64,000 nucleotides of DNA from Siphonodentalium dalli (Eukaryota > Mollusca > Scaphopoda > Gadilida > Siphonodentaliidae). The stretch spans positions 135,861,954 to 135,925,953 of the forward strand of contig CP136064.1 of assembly GCA_032622095.1 (NCBI GenBank), in the 5' to 3' direction. Below the pieces are notes generated by a model. That model was not told the origin of the DNA. It searched no databases and worked only from the letters and a program-made list of their open reading frames with translations. The position numbers and the translations under genes were made by a program. Positions 10,412 through 22,610 of the stretch are shown piece by piece (the stretch's first letter is position 1; each line of letters opens with the position of its first letter).

Positions 10412-12870
10412 CAGTTTGTTTAAAATTGCTAGCAGTGTTGTTTATACAAGCTGCCAGATGACATATATTATTCTAATCTAGATTAATGACCTGTGTCTCT
10501 CTCTCTGTCTCCCTGCAGAAAGATATATTTGCCTCTGGATAGAACAGGTATTAATGTTGGAGATGATATCGGTTGGAAAGTATATGTTGGTTGGGGCAGG
10601 GTGGGGCAGGGGAGGTAGTCTGGGCCATGTGGGAGGGGGGATGGGTAATAGAATGTTTCCGTAATTTCATTGAAGATTAAAATTTCATAACTCTGCAGAT
10701 GTTATAATGGTGTCACTTTTTTCAAATTTTATAACATGTTTAAAAAATAAATTTTCTTTTGACGTCTTTTGTTGTAGCATCCATATCGTCTTTTGACGTC
10801 TTTAATTTTTGCATTTTCAACACTCGGATTTTAGACTCGAATAAAGAGTAATAATGACGATTTACATTGTGTTTTGTTCTGCTGATGGTTAAGATCATGA
10901 AGGGCACATATTAAATCCTTTCTTTCTTTGCTAGGCTTTAGATTTGCAAAATGTTTACTTAGAATACTGTTTTGGCCGACAAAATGAAAACAAACGAAAT
11001 AGAAACACGTGGTTTCGACGAAAACGAAAGTTGTTGTCAGAGACGCTTCCTTGTTGATTGCATTATGTGTGGCCGCGAGGGTAATCTATGCAAAATATGA
11101 CAACTTGAAATTGATATTTATATTGGATTATGTATTATTTCTTAAGTGGTGATTTTATATTTCCAAATAGTGCAATATGAACATTTTTCCCAGCCGTAAT
11201 TAAATCGGCCACAGCTAAGCAAAATCTCAGCGTGACAGTTGCGGAACTGGCCATTGGGATGTTTTTCCTGTCGAGTTCCATTATGATTGTCACTTCACCC
11301 GTGAAAAAATATTTTTATAATAATATTTTTTTAATGGACTAACATCATAATGAAGGCACGTATTTCCACCTTGCCTTCCTAAATATTAAAAAAATGTTGA
11401 CATAGAGTATGTTCTCAGTCTCGTATTGGCTGACAAAATGAAAACAAACGAAACAGAAACACATGATTCACTGGTAGCGAATTTTCGACGAAGACGAAAT
11501 TTTATCAATATTTAATGTAGGTGAACTTCTCCACAAACCAAATGTTGTGAAACATATTCATTAAGTGTCACAATTGTTGTTTAATTTGAGAACTCAAACA
11601 TTGCAATTCCAAATTGATGACTCAAAGTGGATCTTTCTGCTTTTATTGCACAAATTTACTCTGCGAAATCAGGTTATGTCGGAGCATCGGAATATTATTT
11701 CCGGTTGTAATGTAACTACGGACGCGGCCGTTGTTGTGCTATCGGCGGGATTCTGAACACATAATTAAAACTTTTTTATATATATTATCTACAAATTTAG
11801 TATAATAAATTGATGAGATATTACTTTTATATATCCATCTGTTCAAGATTTCAAATATACCGCGCAAAAGACCATCGACCCTGATCGATCGAGAAAGAAA
11901 TCAATAAAAACAAATATCTCCTGGTTTGACATCAAGTCAGCCCAATGCGGGTGCTTCTAAATAAAGGCGAGTTTACAGTTGACATGCAGATATCTCAAAT
12001 TCATCTTGGGAAGCTTCTTTGCGTGTATGCATATATAATTACCGAGTATAAAGTAATAAGGTACTTATATCAACGCAATGTCGATAAAACAAAGAATATC
12101 CCAAGCGACACATTCGAGCACCTGCTGGCGACGTCTTACAAAGTTAGCCCACTGCCATTTCGAACAATTCGCGCTCGTTTTCTGTCATCTAATTAGCATC
12201 AATGGGGAAACTCCACCCCTAAACTTGAGCCAATGAAATCAGTTCAAACTTCTAATCATTAATGTCATTGGTTGTCAATGAAAACATTCTTAGAATCAAC
12301 AAAAAGTGACCTTTGAACATGTGGTTTTTGCACGAAAATTTACAAGCTTTCATTGTAATTGCTAATAAATTTGCGCTTTTATCGGAAGTCTTTTTACGAC
12401 TTTTGTCAAATCATGGTTTTTATATGATTAATGCACATCAAATATAAAGACATTTGGTTTAATTATTTTATTTATAATACGCTTTTTTGTTTTCAAAAAT
12501 CATGAATTATTTTTTGTTCAATCAGGACACGAATCCGTGGGTAAACAAACTTAAAGGACATACTCGCATAGGCATACCGTAAATTTGCATAACATGTCAT
12601 TTTTGACTCACATGTGTGATAAAATGAAGATAAACGGTTGTTTTTATGCACATATTTAGTTCGTCTATTGGTTTATGTTTCCATTATCGTATTCACAGAT
12701 GACATATCGTTGCATATCGGATGATACACATGGCACATATACCTGTGGCCAGTGTGGGGAAACACCCAATGATATTATAATGTCAAATTCCTGTTGGCTA
12801 ACGTAATTACCTTCATACCTGGTGACGTTGGCTATATGACGTGGTTTAACTACATGTGCTGTTGGGAAAA
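10412..12870. other. Unassigned, possible unique sequence
   Basis: No recognisable protein domain, RNA gene or complete element. A direct repeat is visible: GACAAAATGAAAACAAACGA followed by AGAAACAC at about 10980 and again at about 11431. Open frames of 63-83 codons (for example 11945-12196) show no conserved motif. This is one of the longer repeat-poor stretches, so a host exon cannot be excluded, but I see no splice-bounded frame that I can defend. Confidence 0.4.
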
Positions 12871-13284
12871 GGGTTAAATTGAACAAGGTGAAAATTCCAA
12901 AAATCTGAATTAATTTTTTTTTTTTTAATTATGTCACTGGCTCCGTCCACATTCGACCCAGTGACCTCATTTGAACAAATCTGAATCACAGTCCCCCAAG
13001 GACCAAATATGAACCAATTCGGCCCAATGAAATTTGAGAAGAAGTCGTTTAAAGAATTACTGTGGTGGGAAAGAGTTATGGTCCTAGCTTCGCAACTATT
13101 TGACCGGGTGACCTCATTTGAACAAATCTGAATGTGATTCACCTAGGGAACATCCACACCAAATATGAACCCATTCCATCTTACGGTTCTGGAGGAGAAG
13201 ATGATTCTTGATGGACGGACGGACGACGGACGAGGAGTGAGGACTATAGCTCCACCAGAGACTTCGTCTCAGGTGAGCTAAAAA
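12871..13284 (+). repeat. R1 repeat, near complete with hairpin
   Basis: Starts GGTTAAATTGAACAAGG, has a T-run, two core units (GTGACCTCATTTGAACAAAT twice), the tract GGACGGACGGACGACGGACG, and a hairpin. Hairpin arms are 13248-13262 and 13266-13279, loop TTC, followed by AAAA. It is one of the clearest single-copy R1 examples and defines both ends of the family. Confidence 0.8.
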
Positions 13285-14566
13285 CTAGTGTTGCAACAGT
13301 TGCAACAGTTCCTAACCAGATAACTGCGGGCATTAACCTAATCACAACCGGATTACCCGCGACCATCATTACCCTAAGTATGAGATTGAATACACTGGTC
13401 ACTATTTCGGCAAAACAAGTGTTGATTACGCGTCCCGGAAACGTCGATATACATGCAATCACAAACGTTGTCTTGGTCGTACAATGCAGTCCCGTTATGG
13501 AGATCAAATGGTGGTAAATGTGTATAAATTAATTCAGTTTTGAGTCCAAAGAAACTAAAATATAATATATATTAGTAGTGCACAATAATTCCCACTTCCT
13601 GATGGTTTGTGATAGAGAAATCCTTGTGGTCGCTAGTATATCGATGTTTTGATACAGGAGTTCCGCATAAACAACGCTTGCTTGCAAAACCTTCCGCAAT
13701 GAAATATAGTTCCTTCCTTGTGTATATCCCGGACATGATTAGCCCAAACATGTGTACTACAAGGTACTGAAGGTAGGTATACTGTTGTTTAGTAATGTCT
13801 ACTAGTGTTTGGGTATAGGTAGGTATGTATTAATCACAGTGGCTTCACGATGTTACTTCAATTATTTAATAAACAAATTCAAACAAAATTAAATCGTTGT
13901 GATTCATTACACTGTGGTGAAGCCACAGCCAGTGTTTAGAAAATAAATTTAAGTAATGATAATGACAAAGGGGGGATAGCTTCAACAAAAGAGACAGACA
14001 ATTGATGACGTAGTAAAAGTCTAGACTTGATTGCTTTGATTTATGCCACGGTGCGCGTGCAGCCGGAACATCACATACACGCAACCTTTCATGTAAGGCC
14101 ACCAAAGGAAATTGGCATCGAATGTGTAGTAATTAAGTGATTCACAGACTGACACAGAGTGTAGTTGTTGGTTTCATGTCTAGAAAAGCTGCTGGTGATC
14201 AAATGGGCATGTGTTGTGGAGTATATGAATACACAATCAACTGTCCAAATCGCTTCTTATTACTTACTCTCGTTACTTAAACTTCCGTAAATGATTTCGG
14301 CAACATTTACACGGAGTACTACGATGATAGTACGATCGTTATCAATAGTACGGTTATCCGGTTGTGGCCTCCTCCAACCGGTTGACACGCATAACCGAAT
14401 CGTAACCGGATATCCGGACAACCGTCCCAGCACTAGAAAAAACTATCCCCACGAATTAACTTGGTATGCAAATGAAGCTCCTATTGCACAACATTATTCG
14501 AGCAAAGTGGTTATTTTAGTACACATAGAGACCGATTAATAACCCACTCGTGCGAATGTATTATGA
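13285..14566. other. Unassigned sequence
   Basis: No gene supported. Short frames such as 14291-14539 have no recognisable domain. CCGGTTATCCGGTTGTGG-like motifs and their complements occur around 13310-13340 and 14350-14430. Confidence 0.4.
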
Positions 14567-14567
14567 A

Positions 14568-14830
14568 CGAGAGGCCGATCACATACCTTGGTGATAGCGA
14601 ATTAGCTATAACTGATAATTTGTCAAAGATATGATCACAGGAATCCATATATCAGTACCCAACTTGAAATCAAAAGCTCAAATAATTTGTCTTAAGAAAG
14701 GGTTAAAGTATTTGGGGTGTGGGAGGAGTAGTTTTAAATCTCTCAACTCTGTCCCTATTCACCCAAGGACCTCTCACTGTGAGATCCAATGGTTTAGTGA
14801 TTTCGGAGGATATGTTTAGAAGTTTAAGTT
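14568..14830 (+). repeat. R6 repeat, left part
   Basis: Begins CGAGAGGCCGATCACATACC and runs collinear with the copy at 61249-61500 (AGCTATAACTGATAATT, AATAATTTGTCTTAAGAA, CCTCTCACTGTGAGATCCAA). It lacks the second half of the GCCGATCACGATCGGC palindrome that the other copies have. The copy is then interrupted, and its right part is at about 15960-16255. Confidence 0.75.
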
Positions 14831-15959
14831 AACTCATTGGAAGCAAAAGTGATAAATCCCTATCTCTGCCACTTATGACATGCCAGATATTCAAAATTTA
14901 TTCACTTCTAAAGAGAAATTAGAATTTGTTGACAAGCCAGACTGCTTAGAACAACTACATGTAGGGGATTCCATCTCATATTTAAATGGTACGTTAATTA
15001 CCCCCCCCCCCCCCCCCCCCCCCAATCTCCCCAGTTGTTATTTGTTTATCAAACATGGACAGATAAGATCAGATCTGACCTGTGTATTAAATAAGGAATG
15101 CTTATATTGTTAGGTACATGTAAGATTAAGTGTTTCATAACAGGGGTGTATGGTTTTCCAAAATATATGTAGTTTATACAATACAAAAGTATTATCTATG
15201 TAATGTTATACAGACATATGATGAGGATGTTGGCCCGTAATAATATATGTAGTTTATACAATACAATACAATACAAAAGTATTATCTATATAATGTTATA
15301 CAGACATAATATGGTGAGGATGTTGGCATCTATTACCCCTAAATCGAAACAAATTACCATAGTTCATATAAAAGAAAGTAAGTAGCCCTCAATTAAATGG
15401 TTTCACACATTACAATGTTTTACAAGTAGCTTGGACACTAAAAGCCACAACCTTCAATGTTAATCTTCTAAGTGCTCTGTGGCCCCTAAAATTCAATCAA
15501 CCATGACAATATGAACAAATGGGAAAATAAGGTTCCTGGAAATATTAACAACATCTACCATATTGATTTTCAAAACAAGGCATGACTTACAATAGTCATG
15601 TAGATTTATCTGTCTGTTACCCATTGCATAGATAAATCATATTGGCTATCAGCCATTATTTTAATTTCAAATTGAAGCATGTGTCTGAAGGTTTAATATA
15701 TCAGTCAATACCAAAATTGATAGAAGTGAATAGCGTACAAAGCTAACCAATAAATAAGAGATAAGAGGAAGAGTCCATGTATATTATAGCATGTGTCTAT
15801 GGGAACCTTGGAAAGGGTTAATTATTTTTGAAGCAGATTAATGGAATATAGAAGACACATATATACTGATAGGTGAGGGGACCCTTTAATATCTCACCAT
15901 GTAATGAAATTTCAAGAATTGGAGAAACAAGAGTCTTATGCTGCTATTAATCAACTTGA
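14831..15959. repeat. Insert within R6, with poly-C and a 77-bp tandem pair
   Basis: Compared with the R6 copy at 61.25-61.80 kb this interval is extra. It contains a poly-C run at 15001-15023. A duplicated block (TATATGTAGTTTATACAATA, AAGTATTATCTATNTAATG, TGANGAGGATGTTGGC) lies at about 15162-15237 and 15241-15329. Transposon ends are not evident. Confidence 0.55.
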
Positions 15960-16255
15960 CAGATAGAATAAACAATTAGCCAGCCACCAGTGTTGTTTAT
16001 CAAAGACTTCATCTAACAATCCACCAGAGCTCTGTATCATATGTCATCACTCATTTCATAACAGATTTCGCTTGGAATGACAACATCTATAAAATGTACT
16101 CTCATATACTCTGGATATTGGATGTTCACATGGTAATTTATTGATATCATTATATTACATGCAACTATTGCAATACAATCTTCATATTTTCAAAACAGGA
16201 TATCACACCTAATTAATCGTATAAAACTAAAATAAATGAAAGTGTTAATAAATTA
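15960..16255 (+). repeat. R6 repeat, right part
   Basis: AACAATTAGCCAGCCA, CATATGTCATCACTCA, TCTGGATATTGGATGTTCAC and ATTGATATCATTATATTACA match 61509-61765 in the same order. No coding capacity. Confidence 0.75.
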
Positions 16256-16391
16256 TTATTATAAAAGTTAACAAAATTTTTGTAATGCATCCAGGGCCGA
16301 TAAGGTTCGGGGTGATTTATGTGGTTCTTTGATCCTGTCATCCGGCAGACATTCCGGTTTTTCGGTACGATCCGTTCCGTATCGGCCGAAC

Positions 16392-16481
16392 TTAAAGTCC
16401 GCATTTTACATCCGCCCGGAATGCTGCCTCCTTCCGGTAACGAAAAAAGCAAGTCACTTTGGAATTATACGTATCGCGCTC
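16392..16481 (+). repeat. Split direct repeat A1
   Basis: 90-bp block beginning TTAAAGTCCGCATTTTACAT and ending GTATCGCGCTC. Its second copy is at 18034-18123. Confidence 0.85.
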
Positions 16482-16679
16482 GGTTGTGTGTCGTCAATTC
16501 CTATCTGTTTCCATCCGTCTCCGTGTTTCTTCACCAGCCTTCATTTATTCGTCTATCATCTTGTTCCTTGTGCGTTCTGTCTGCGTCCTGTTCCGTCGGC
16601 GTTACCTATTTTCGTGGGTCGCGCACGTGTTTCCCTGTTTCAGTGTTTGTCATTCGGTGGCACTAAAAAAAGTTCTCCT

Positions 16680-17717
16680 ATGGTTCGTACGGGATCTCGC
16701 GGTCAGGCCCGTTCGTCTCGTAGCAGTCGACAGGATGAATCTGCCAGTTCGTCTCGTGCTGGTCCTGCTTCCAGTGATCGTGTTAGGCCTTCTTCTCGGG
16801 TTTCGGCAAGTGTGTCATCTGTGGCTGATTCACGGGTGCGTGGCCGTGGATAGCATTCGCGCGGCAGGCCTGCCCGTGGTTCTGGCCGGGGACGCCGCGC
16901 CTCCCGTGGCCAGGTTTCACATTCACGCGGCCGCGATCCTGTTCATCAGCCTCGTCGTCAGTCTCGTCGCCGACAGGATGATTCTCCGCGCCCCAAGTTT
17001 CCGCGCTATGAATCCAGGTCGCCATCAGCGTCTCCTGTGTCGACACGTCGACGCAGCAGTTCCGACGACAGCTCCACTTCTCTCCGCCGCCGCGAGGATT
17101 CCCGTGTGGCTTCGGTGATACACCGACCGAACGCTCCGGCAAGAGACAGAACTGATCCGGGTAATCCCTTATTTAGCTTACCATCCTCACTGATCTCCCA
17201 TTGGGACGCCCCCTTGCCGATTCCTACGGCGGGAGACGGTTTTGGCTCTCACGTTTCCAGGTCTATTCGAGACAAAATTTTCCGGGGCAATTTTATCAAT
17301 TTGGATCAACTGCAGGAACCCGCCTCATCTATTCATACAGCTGACCCCCGTCAGTTGGTTGTCTCTGCTTCCGGGCAAATCCGCGTTGCGCCAAGCGGGC
17401 ATGCTGCTCCAATAACGTCTGTTAACTCGTGGACCGATGCTTTTCTCACTTTCGTTTCGGTGTACCTCGACGTTCACCCTGAATCGTCGGCCCAGCCCCT
17501 TTTGCGTTACCTGCGCACAATTCGTTGGGCGGCTGCTAAATGTGGGGGATCTGCCTGGCGGGTGTACGATACCCAATTTCGGTTGAAGTGGGTTGGGAAT
17601 ACTGCTACTCCTTGGGAGACCATCGACCCTAACATTTGGCTGCTGGTCATGACGCCCCAGGTTCGGCAACCTCAGATAGGATCCATCTCTCCCCCGTCGG
17701 CAACGCTCTCTACCTGA
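16680..17717 (+). pseudogene. DIRS-type gag-like protein, interrupted by a stop
   Basis: Starting at the ATG of 16680, one frame runs to the stop at 17717 (345 codons) but has an in-frame TAG at 16851-16853 (codon 58). The first part is rich in Arg and Ser (SRGQARSSRSSRQ, SRGRPARGSGRGRRASRG). The C-terminal part, from codon 251, has W-x3-F...LLRYLRTIRWAA...W-x-VYDTQFRLKW and a W-x-DPNIWLLVM ending. This resembles the gag-like first protein of DIRS-type elements in aquatic invertebrates, presumed to be a nucleocapsid-type RNA-binding protein. The assignment rests on pattern memory. Frames on the other strand and in +1 are by-products of the high GC content. Confidence 0.55.
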
Positions 17718-18011
17718 ATAGTCTCCAGGGCGCCCTGGGGACCTTCCTGGCATCTGACACTATGGTTTTCCCGGTGGTTTAACTGTTTCATTGATGTCAT
17801 TGGGCATGGAGCTCCTGGTTTGGGGGAGTGCTGCGCACTCTATGGCGGTCCTGCAGATAGTGGTAGTGGTAGTGTCGCCATAGCGTTATAACCTGTCTGG
17901 TAACTTTGATGGGTGGCTTATCAATAGTAGCTTAGTATGTTTATGACTGCGCAGTCATCTTATGCTTATTCGAGAGTGCTCTCGAACTGTAGCCTGAGTG
18001 TAATATTCCAG

Positions 18012-18035
18012 GCCGTTGCTTAGCCATAGGGAGTT
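18012..18035 (+). repeat. Split direct repeat B1
   Basis: GCCGTTGCTTAGCCATAGGG followed by AGTT; identical copy at 18345-18368. Confidence 0.8.
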
Positions 18036-18123
18036 AAAGTCCGCATTTTACATCCGCCCGGAATGCTGCCTCCTTCCGGTAACGGAAAAAGCAAGTCACT
18101 TTGGAATTATACGTATCGCGCTC
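18034..18123 (+). repeat. Split direct repeat A2
   Basis: Second copy of the block at 16392-16481, overlapping the end of B1 by two bases. Confidence 0.85.
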
Positions 18124-18344
18124 CCTCCCTCCCCCCTTGGAGCTCCATGCCCCGCTTTGTTCGGCGTCCCGAAGTGGCACGCCATCTTCATTGTTATGTG
18201 ATGCCTGTTTTGTTTTGGGCCTATGGCCCTGTTTGTTTAAATCTCGTTGCTGCTGTTTGTTTTCACTTTCAGGTGCTGTGTCATCAGTGCCATTGATCCA
18301 GCTTTGGTGCGTCCTGCAGGGGTAACTGGTGTTACCCGCCCATC

Positions 18345-18368
18345 GCCGTTGCTTAGCCATAGGGAGTT
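18345..18368 (+). repeat. Split direct repeat B2
   Basis: Second copy of B. It is followed by unique GC-rich sequence to about 18690 that has no recognisable domain. Confidence 0.75.
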
Positions 18369-18794
18369 GGGCTGTCCAGTGGTCTCTACTGCCATTCTTG
18401 CGTCGCACTCGTTGGGCTTCTCCCTGTTGGCCGTGTGTGCTTATTGCTTAGGGCGCCTCATAGCAATTCTTGGGCGCCGGCTCCGAATCGTACTTTGCTC
18501 GTCGGGCCATGCTCATGCCTGCGCTGTACAGAAGTATTTCTTCAGCGTTCTCTGCTTCGGCTTCTCGTCAGAGCTAAGGCTCTGCTTAATTGGTTCCCAT
18601 GCATATGGGCTATCTGCAGGACAAGCTTATAATGTTGCATTAAAGCTGAGATCATACCCCACTCATGTGTTGTCGTTTAAATATTCCATGTGATAAGAGT
18701 GTTTTTCCCTGTAGTGCATACACAATCAATGCAGTAGTGGCAGGGCTGTCACTGGTGGGGGTAGTGTCTCTTGGATCTGAGTGATCACATAATA

Positions 18795-19252
18795 TTTTTT
18801 TTGGTTAAATTGAGCAAGCAGTTAAATCTAAAAAAAAATAAAAAAATTTAGATTCCTTTTTTTTGTTTGAAAAACGGTCATAACTCCTTTAAAATAAAAT
18901 CGGATCAAACCCATATTCGAACTCGATCTGTTTTTTGGGCTGAAAAACTTACATACCAAATTTTTGTCCAATCAAATAAAAGATGTTTGAGTTATGGCAG
19001 CATCCGTGAATTCTAAGTCGAAAAAGAGCCATAACTTGTACAAAAAACTCGGATCAAACCCAAATTCGAACTCGATCTGTATTTTGGGCTGAGAAACCCA
19101 TATACAAAATTTGGTTCCGATCGGATAGAAAATGTTTGAGTTATCGCATTACATGTAAAGTGTCTATGGACGGACAGACAGACAGACGGACGAATGGTCA
19201 ATCCAGACGTTGACACTATGTGTACCATACTATGGTATGGGTACACATAAAA
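18795..19252 (+). repeat. R3 repeat, two units and terminal hairpin
   Basis: Starts GGTTAAATTGAGCAAG. Two core units follow (CATAACTCC near 18875, CATAACTTG near 19030), each with CGGATCAAACCC, CGAACTCGATCTGT and AAATTT phrases. The tract GGACGGACAGACAGACAGAC comes next, then a hairpin at 19217-19249 (TATGTGTACCATAC and its near complement) and an A-run. Non-coding. Confidence 0.85.
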
Positions 19253-19259
19253 AGGGGCT

Positions 19260-20905
19260 CACCAATAACAAGAAAGCTGAAGTCCATAAACATGTCTTTG
19301 ATTACCTGTTGCTTTATTGATTAATAAAAGGTAGTCATTAAGGCAAATCTGTCTTGTTATTAATAACACCCTGGTGGGATAAAAATGCATTGTGTACCGG
19401 CAAATTTTATTTATTGAAAGAGATTTATTGAAATAACTATATTGAACAATGAACACACACATCAACTTTGAGACGCAGAAGAGTGTTTCATATCACTTTA
19501 ATGCTTCAGCATTTTACAATGTATATGTTCATTATTTGATGGGAAATTCAATACCATCCATTTCAACAAGAACATATTATGAATACCTTGCAGGGCTTTA
19601 AATGGTAATACCACCCAACACTACATCACTTCCCACTATACATATTTTGGACATGTTCAGTATCATTGCAAAATGTAGCATAATGCTATTTTGTTCCTTG
19701 TGCACAATGATTTCCTAACTACGCTATAACTGGGAACAGGTTGAAGATTCTATTTATCACTTGATCCAAAACCTCAATAAACATACTTAACTCTTTTGTT
19801 GATGAACTTAATTTACACCTAAATTGCCAGAAAAATTATGGGAAAACTGATTTTTTGTGGAAAAGTATATGATACAAATAGGAGTCTCCTACTTATAAAG
19901 TATCTTATCAAATATCAATGACTTGTATGTGGGTGATTAGCATAATACATGCTGATGAATATTTTGCCGATATAATTTCCATGGCAATCAAGGGACATAA
20001 CTCCATGTCATCCAAGGGGAATAACTCCTCAAATTGAATTTCTTGCAATAATCTGATCGAAAAAGGCTTTATATAGCCAACTATAATGGTTTGCTGAGAA
20101 ACAGAACGCATTTTGGTGATGATTTGATAATTGTCTCTTGTATGTCTGCTCACAGTTTTGAGTTCTGATAGCAGGACCAAGTGTCAGGAGGGGATCCTAT
20201 AATTTTCCAGACTTATTAACTACAAGCTTGTCATCATTGTGCTATAAATGAAATACCAAATGACACATATTCATGTGGTCTAAACTGTCATTGAGGCATG
20301 CTGGGGCCTGTGGATGTTTATAATCACGCCATTTAAATAAAAAAAATTATCTTGAAAATAGGTGATTCAATCAGCAAAAACGGCCAATTTTATTGTCAAA
20401 AAACTAATAAAACAATCTAAAGTATTGTATCTTTATTGTAATATCAGGTTGTCAAAATATAATTTTTAAACGAATGAATGCATTGGTAAAATGCTCATTA
20501 TCCATGTGAAAGTTTGTCTAAAAAAAAAAATTCTGCCATTTTCAATTTTCTAATTCCTGTACAATACGCTACTTCCTGTTGCAAACAATCTTAAAAGTTC
20601 CCATAATTTTATGTTCAGAAGTCTTTAAAAGAAATGAAACTCAGATATTTACTGCATAATTTAATTAGGAACAATTAAAAAACTATTTTTAATATGATTA
20701 AGTCAGTACGTATAGACAACCCACTGATAAATGTATGCATGTTTCATGGGAGTGCCTATATATAAATATAAGCATGGAGTAATGTTGAGGCAAACATGTC
20801 GGTTAATTTTGGTAAAAAAATATCCCCCGGCTGAGTTCATACTATCTTCATGTACTCTTGATCTCTTATAGTCTTACCACGAAATTACAGTGACAGCATT
20901 AATTT
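19260..20905. other. Unassigned sequence
   Basis: No recognisable gene or element. CATAACTCC and GAATAACTCC at about 19997-20030 hint at an old R3-like core. Open frames (68-90 codons) have no recognisable domains. Confidence 0.4.
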
Positions 20906-20912
20906 ACATTAA

Positions 20913-20998
20913 CGAGAGGCCGATCACGATCGGCAGATGTTAACGCATCCCTTGGCGATAGTAAATTACTATGATCGGAATCATAAGTGAGAGTTTTG
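20913..20998 (+). repeat. R6 fragment, left of the hAT-like insertion
   Basis: CGAGAGGCCGATCACGATCG (containing the palindrome GCCGATCACGATCGGC) through to GAGAGTTTTG. It continues after the insertion at 22611 with CTGTTGAATTATAGAGTA. The same sequence is uninterrupted at 57449-57550. Confidence 0.85.
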
Positions 20999-22602
20999 TA
21001 GTGTTGAAACGATTAGCGAATTTCAGAGTCGACTAGTCGAGACCCAAAAGTCGCGTTGCGTCGACTGTCGGTACCCGATATCAAAACTTTCAAACATAAC
21101 ATGGTACGGAAAATTCATCGTACATGGCGTACACTGATAACTGATGCAATGACTGTCTATTGCGTAGCGCATTTCCCTGCATATATCTATTATATATTTT
21201 GGAAGATCTGTCTGTCTGTGTGTCTGTGTGTGTGTTCGCGATGAACTCGAAAACGGCCGACCCGATTTCGATGAAACTTGGTATGTGGGGGTATTTTTGG
21301 CCGGGAACGGGCATAGGCCTATTAATTTGCCCGTGCGACATGACCTTGACCTTGAAATCGGGTCATTTCAAGGTCAAACGCCCGAATATCACGGGATTTC
21401 GATGAAACTTGGTATGTGGGGGTATCTTCGGCCGGGGAGTGGCATAAGCCGATTAATTTGCCCGTGCGACGTGACCTTGAAATCGGGTCATTTCAAGGTC
21501 AAACGCCCGAATATCACGGGATTTCGATGAAACTTGGTATATGGGGGGGTACATTCGTACGGGGAGTCTCATAAGCATATTCATTTGCCCGTGCGACATG
21601 ACCTTGACCTTGAAATCGGGTCAATTCAAGGTCAAATCGCCAATTTTGATGGGATTTTCGATGAAATTTGATATGTGGGGTTACTTTTGTACACTGAGTG
21701 TTTTGGACGGGTCGAGTCGTGACCCCGACCTGACCTTGACCTTCAAAATGATCAATTCAAGGTCAAATCGGGTAAAACCGGAATGGATTTCGACGGGTAC
21801 TTTTGTCCGGGCAGTGTTTTGGACTGGTCAAATCGTGACCCCCACTTGACCTTCAAAATGGACAATTCAAGGTCAAAGCCCGTACGAAGTCGGGTCACCT
21901 TCTAGTATATATATATATAGACACCATAAATGGGAAATAATACTGTAAACATCTTGATATTTATCCAACACACTGAATGTAATTATATAATTAGACATGT
22001 GGTGGATAATTATTAGAAACTCGATCATTTATACAGGTTTTAAATTTAATATCAGCGTTCGAGATTTCGTTCAGTCACGTGATCACCAATAAACCGGTGC
22101 CAAGCGGTGTCACTATAAAATGTTAATGTTCCGACTAAATACGCCCTATAGAATAGGCTATGTTGTAGAATACGATAGCCAGTTCTTAATGTCAGTATCA
22201 TTTATATACGGTAGCAACAATGACGTCACCTTAAGCGACCTTCAATTGATCAATTGAAATATACAGTGTCTAGATCAAAGCGGTCTCCGACAAACGATAA
22301 AGCCGCGTCAATCATTGCCATCATGTCGCAGTGATGTCTTTGACCTCAAACGACGAGTGAGACATTGTGTTGTCAATTTCATTCTTTCAATTAATAGTCG
22401 GGTCACCGTGTGTGTCTATACTAGTAACACTGTCAATTCCGGGTGCCACCAAACATTATACTTACCGTAACTAGTTAAAACCGTTTATGTCGGAATCGAT
22501 CTTGAAAACGTTATACAGGGAACTAATACACTATGTTCCGACTAGTCGACGTTCTGACATTTCAGCGTCGTCTACGACTAGTCGATAATCGTTTCAACCT
22601 TA
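20999..22602. mobile_element. Non-autonomous hAT-like element, 1604 bp
   Basis: Terminal inverted repeats of 17 bp (20999-21015, TAGTGTTGAAACGATTA; 22586-22602, complement TAAGGTTGAAACGATTA; 15 of 17 match) both fit the hAT terminal consensus YARNG. The flanking 8-bp duplication is GAGTTTTG (20991-20998) and AAGTTTTG (22603-22610), one base different. The paralogous R6 copy at 57.52 kb shows the empty site. No transposase frame is present. The interior carries a tandem array (21238-21900) and CGACTAGTCG motifs near both ends. Confidence 0.85.
21238..21900 (+). repeat. About 130-bp tandem array inside the hAT-like element
   Basis: Four to five units each contain TTTCGATGAAACTTGGTATG, a GCCCGTGCGACATGACCTTG block and TTTCAAGGTCAAA. 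Unit starts are near 21265, 21398, 21521, 21657 and 21786, with later units more diverged. The repeat creates apparent open frames of 81-102 codons that I do not regard as genes. A TCTGTCTGTGTG tract precedes it. Confidence 0.85.
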
Positions 22603-22610
22603 AAGTTTTG

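Larger units (their letters stand above)
16290..18690 (+). mobile_element. DIRS/Ngaro-like retroelement remnant
   Basis: This block is markedly richer in G and C than its surroundings and has its own repeat structure. Block A (16392-16481) is repeated directly at 18034-18123 with about two differences over 90 bp. Block B (18012-18035) lies directly before the second A, overlapping it by two bases, and is repeated at 18345-18368. The order A1-internal-B1-A2-B2 is that of the split direct repeats of Ngaro/PAT tyrosine-recombinase retrotransposons. Only a gag-like frame is present. Reverse transcriptase, RNase H and recombinase are absent, so it is non-autonomous or internally deleted. Outer limits are approximate, and the B repeat is short for the family. 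Confidence 0.55.

Noticed and set aside
16459-17118. 219-codon open frame overlapping the gag-like frame
   Set aside because: Frame +1 shadow of GC-rich gag sequence; hydrophobic repeats without a known domain, while the overlapping frame has the conserved DIRS-type block.
21056-21849. Open frames in the hAT interior as a possible transposase
   Set aside because: They fall on the 130-bp tandem array and contain no hAT dimerisation or catalytic motif.
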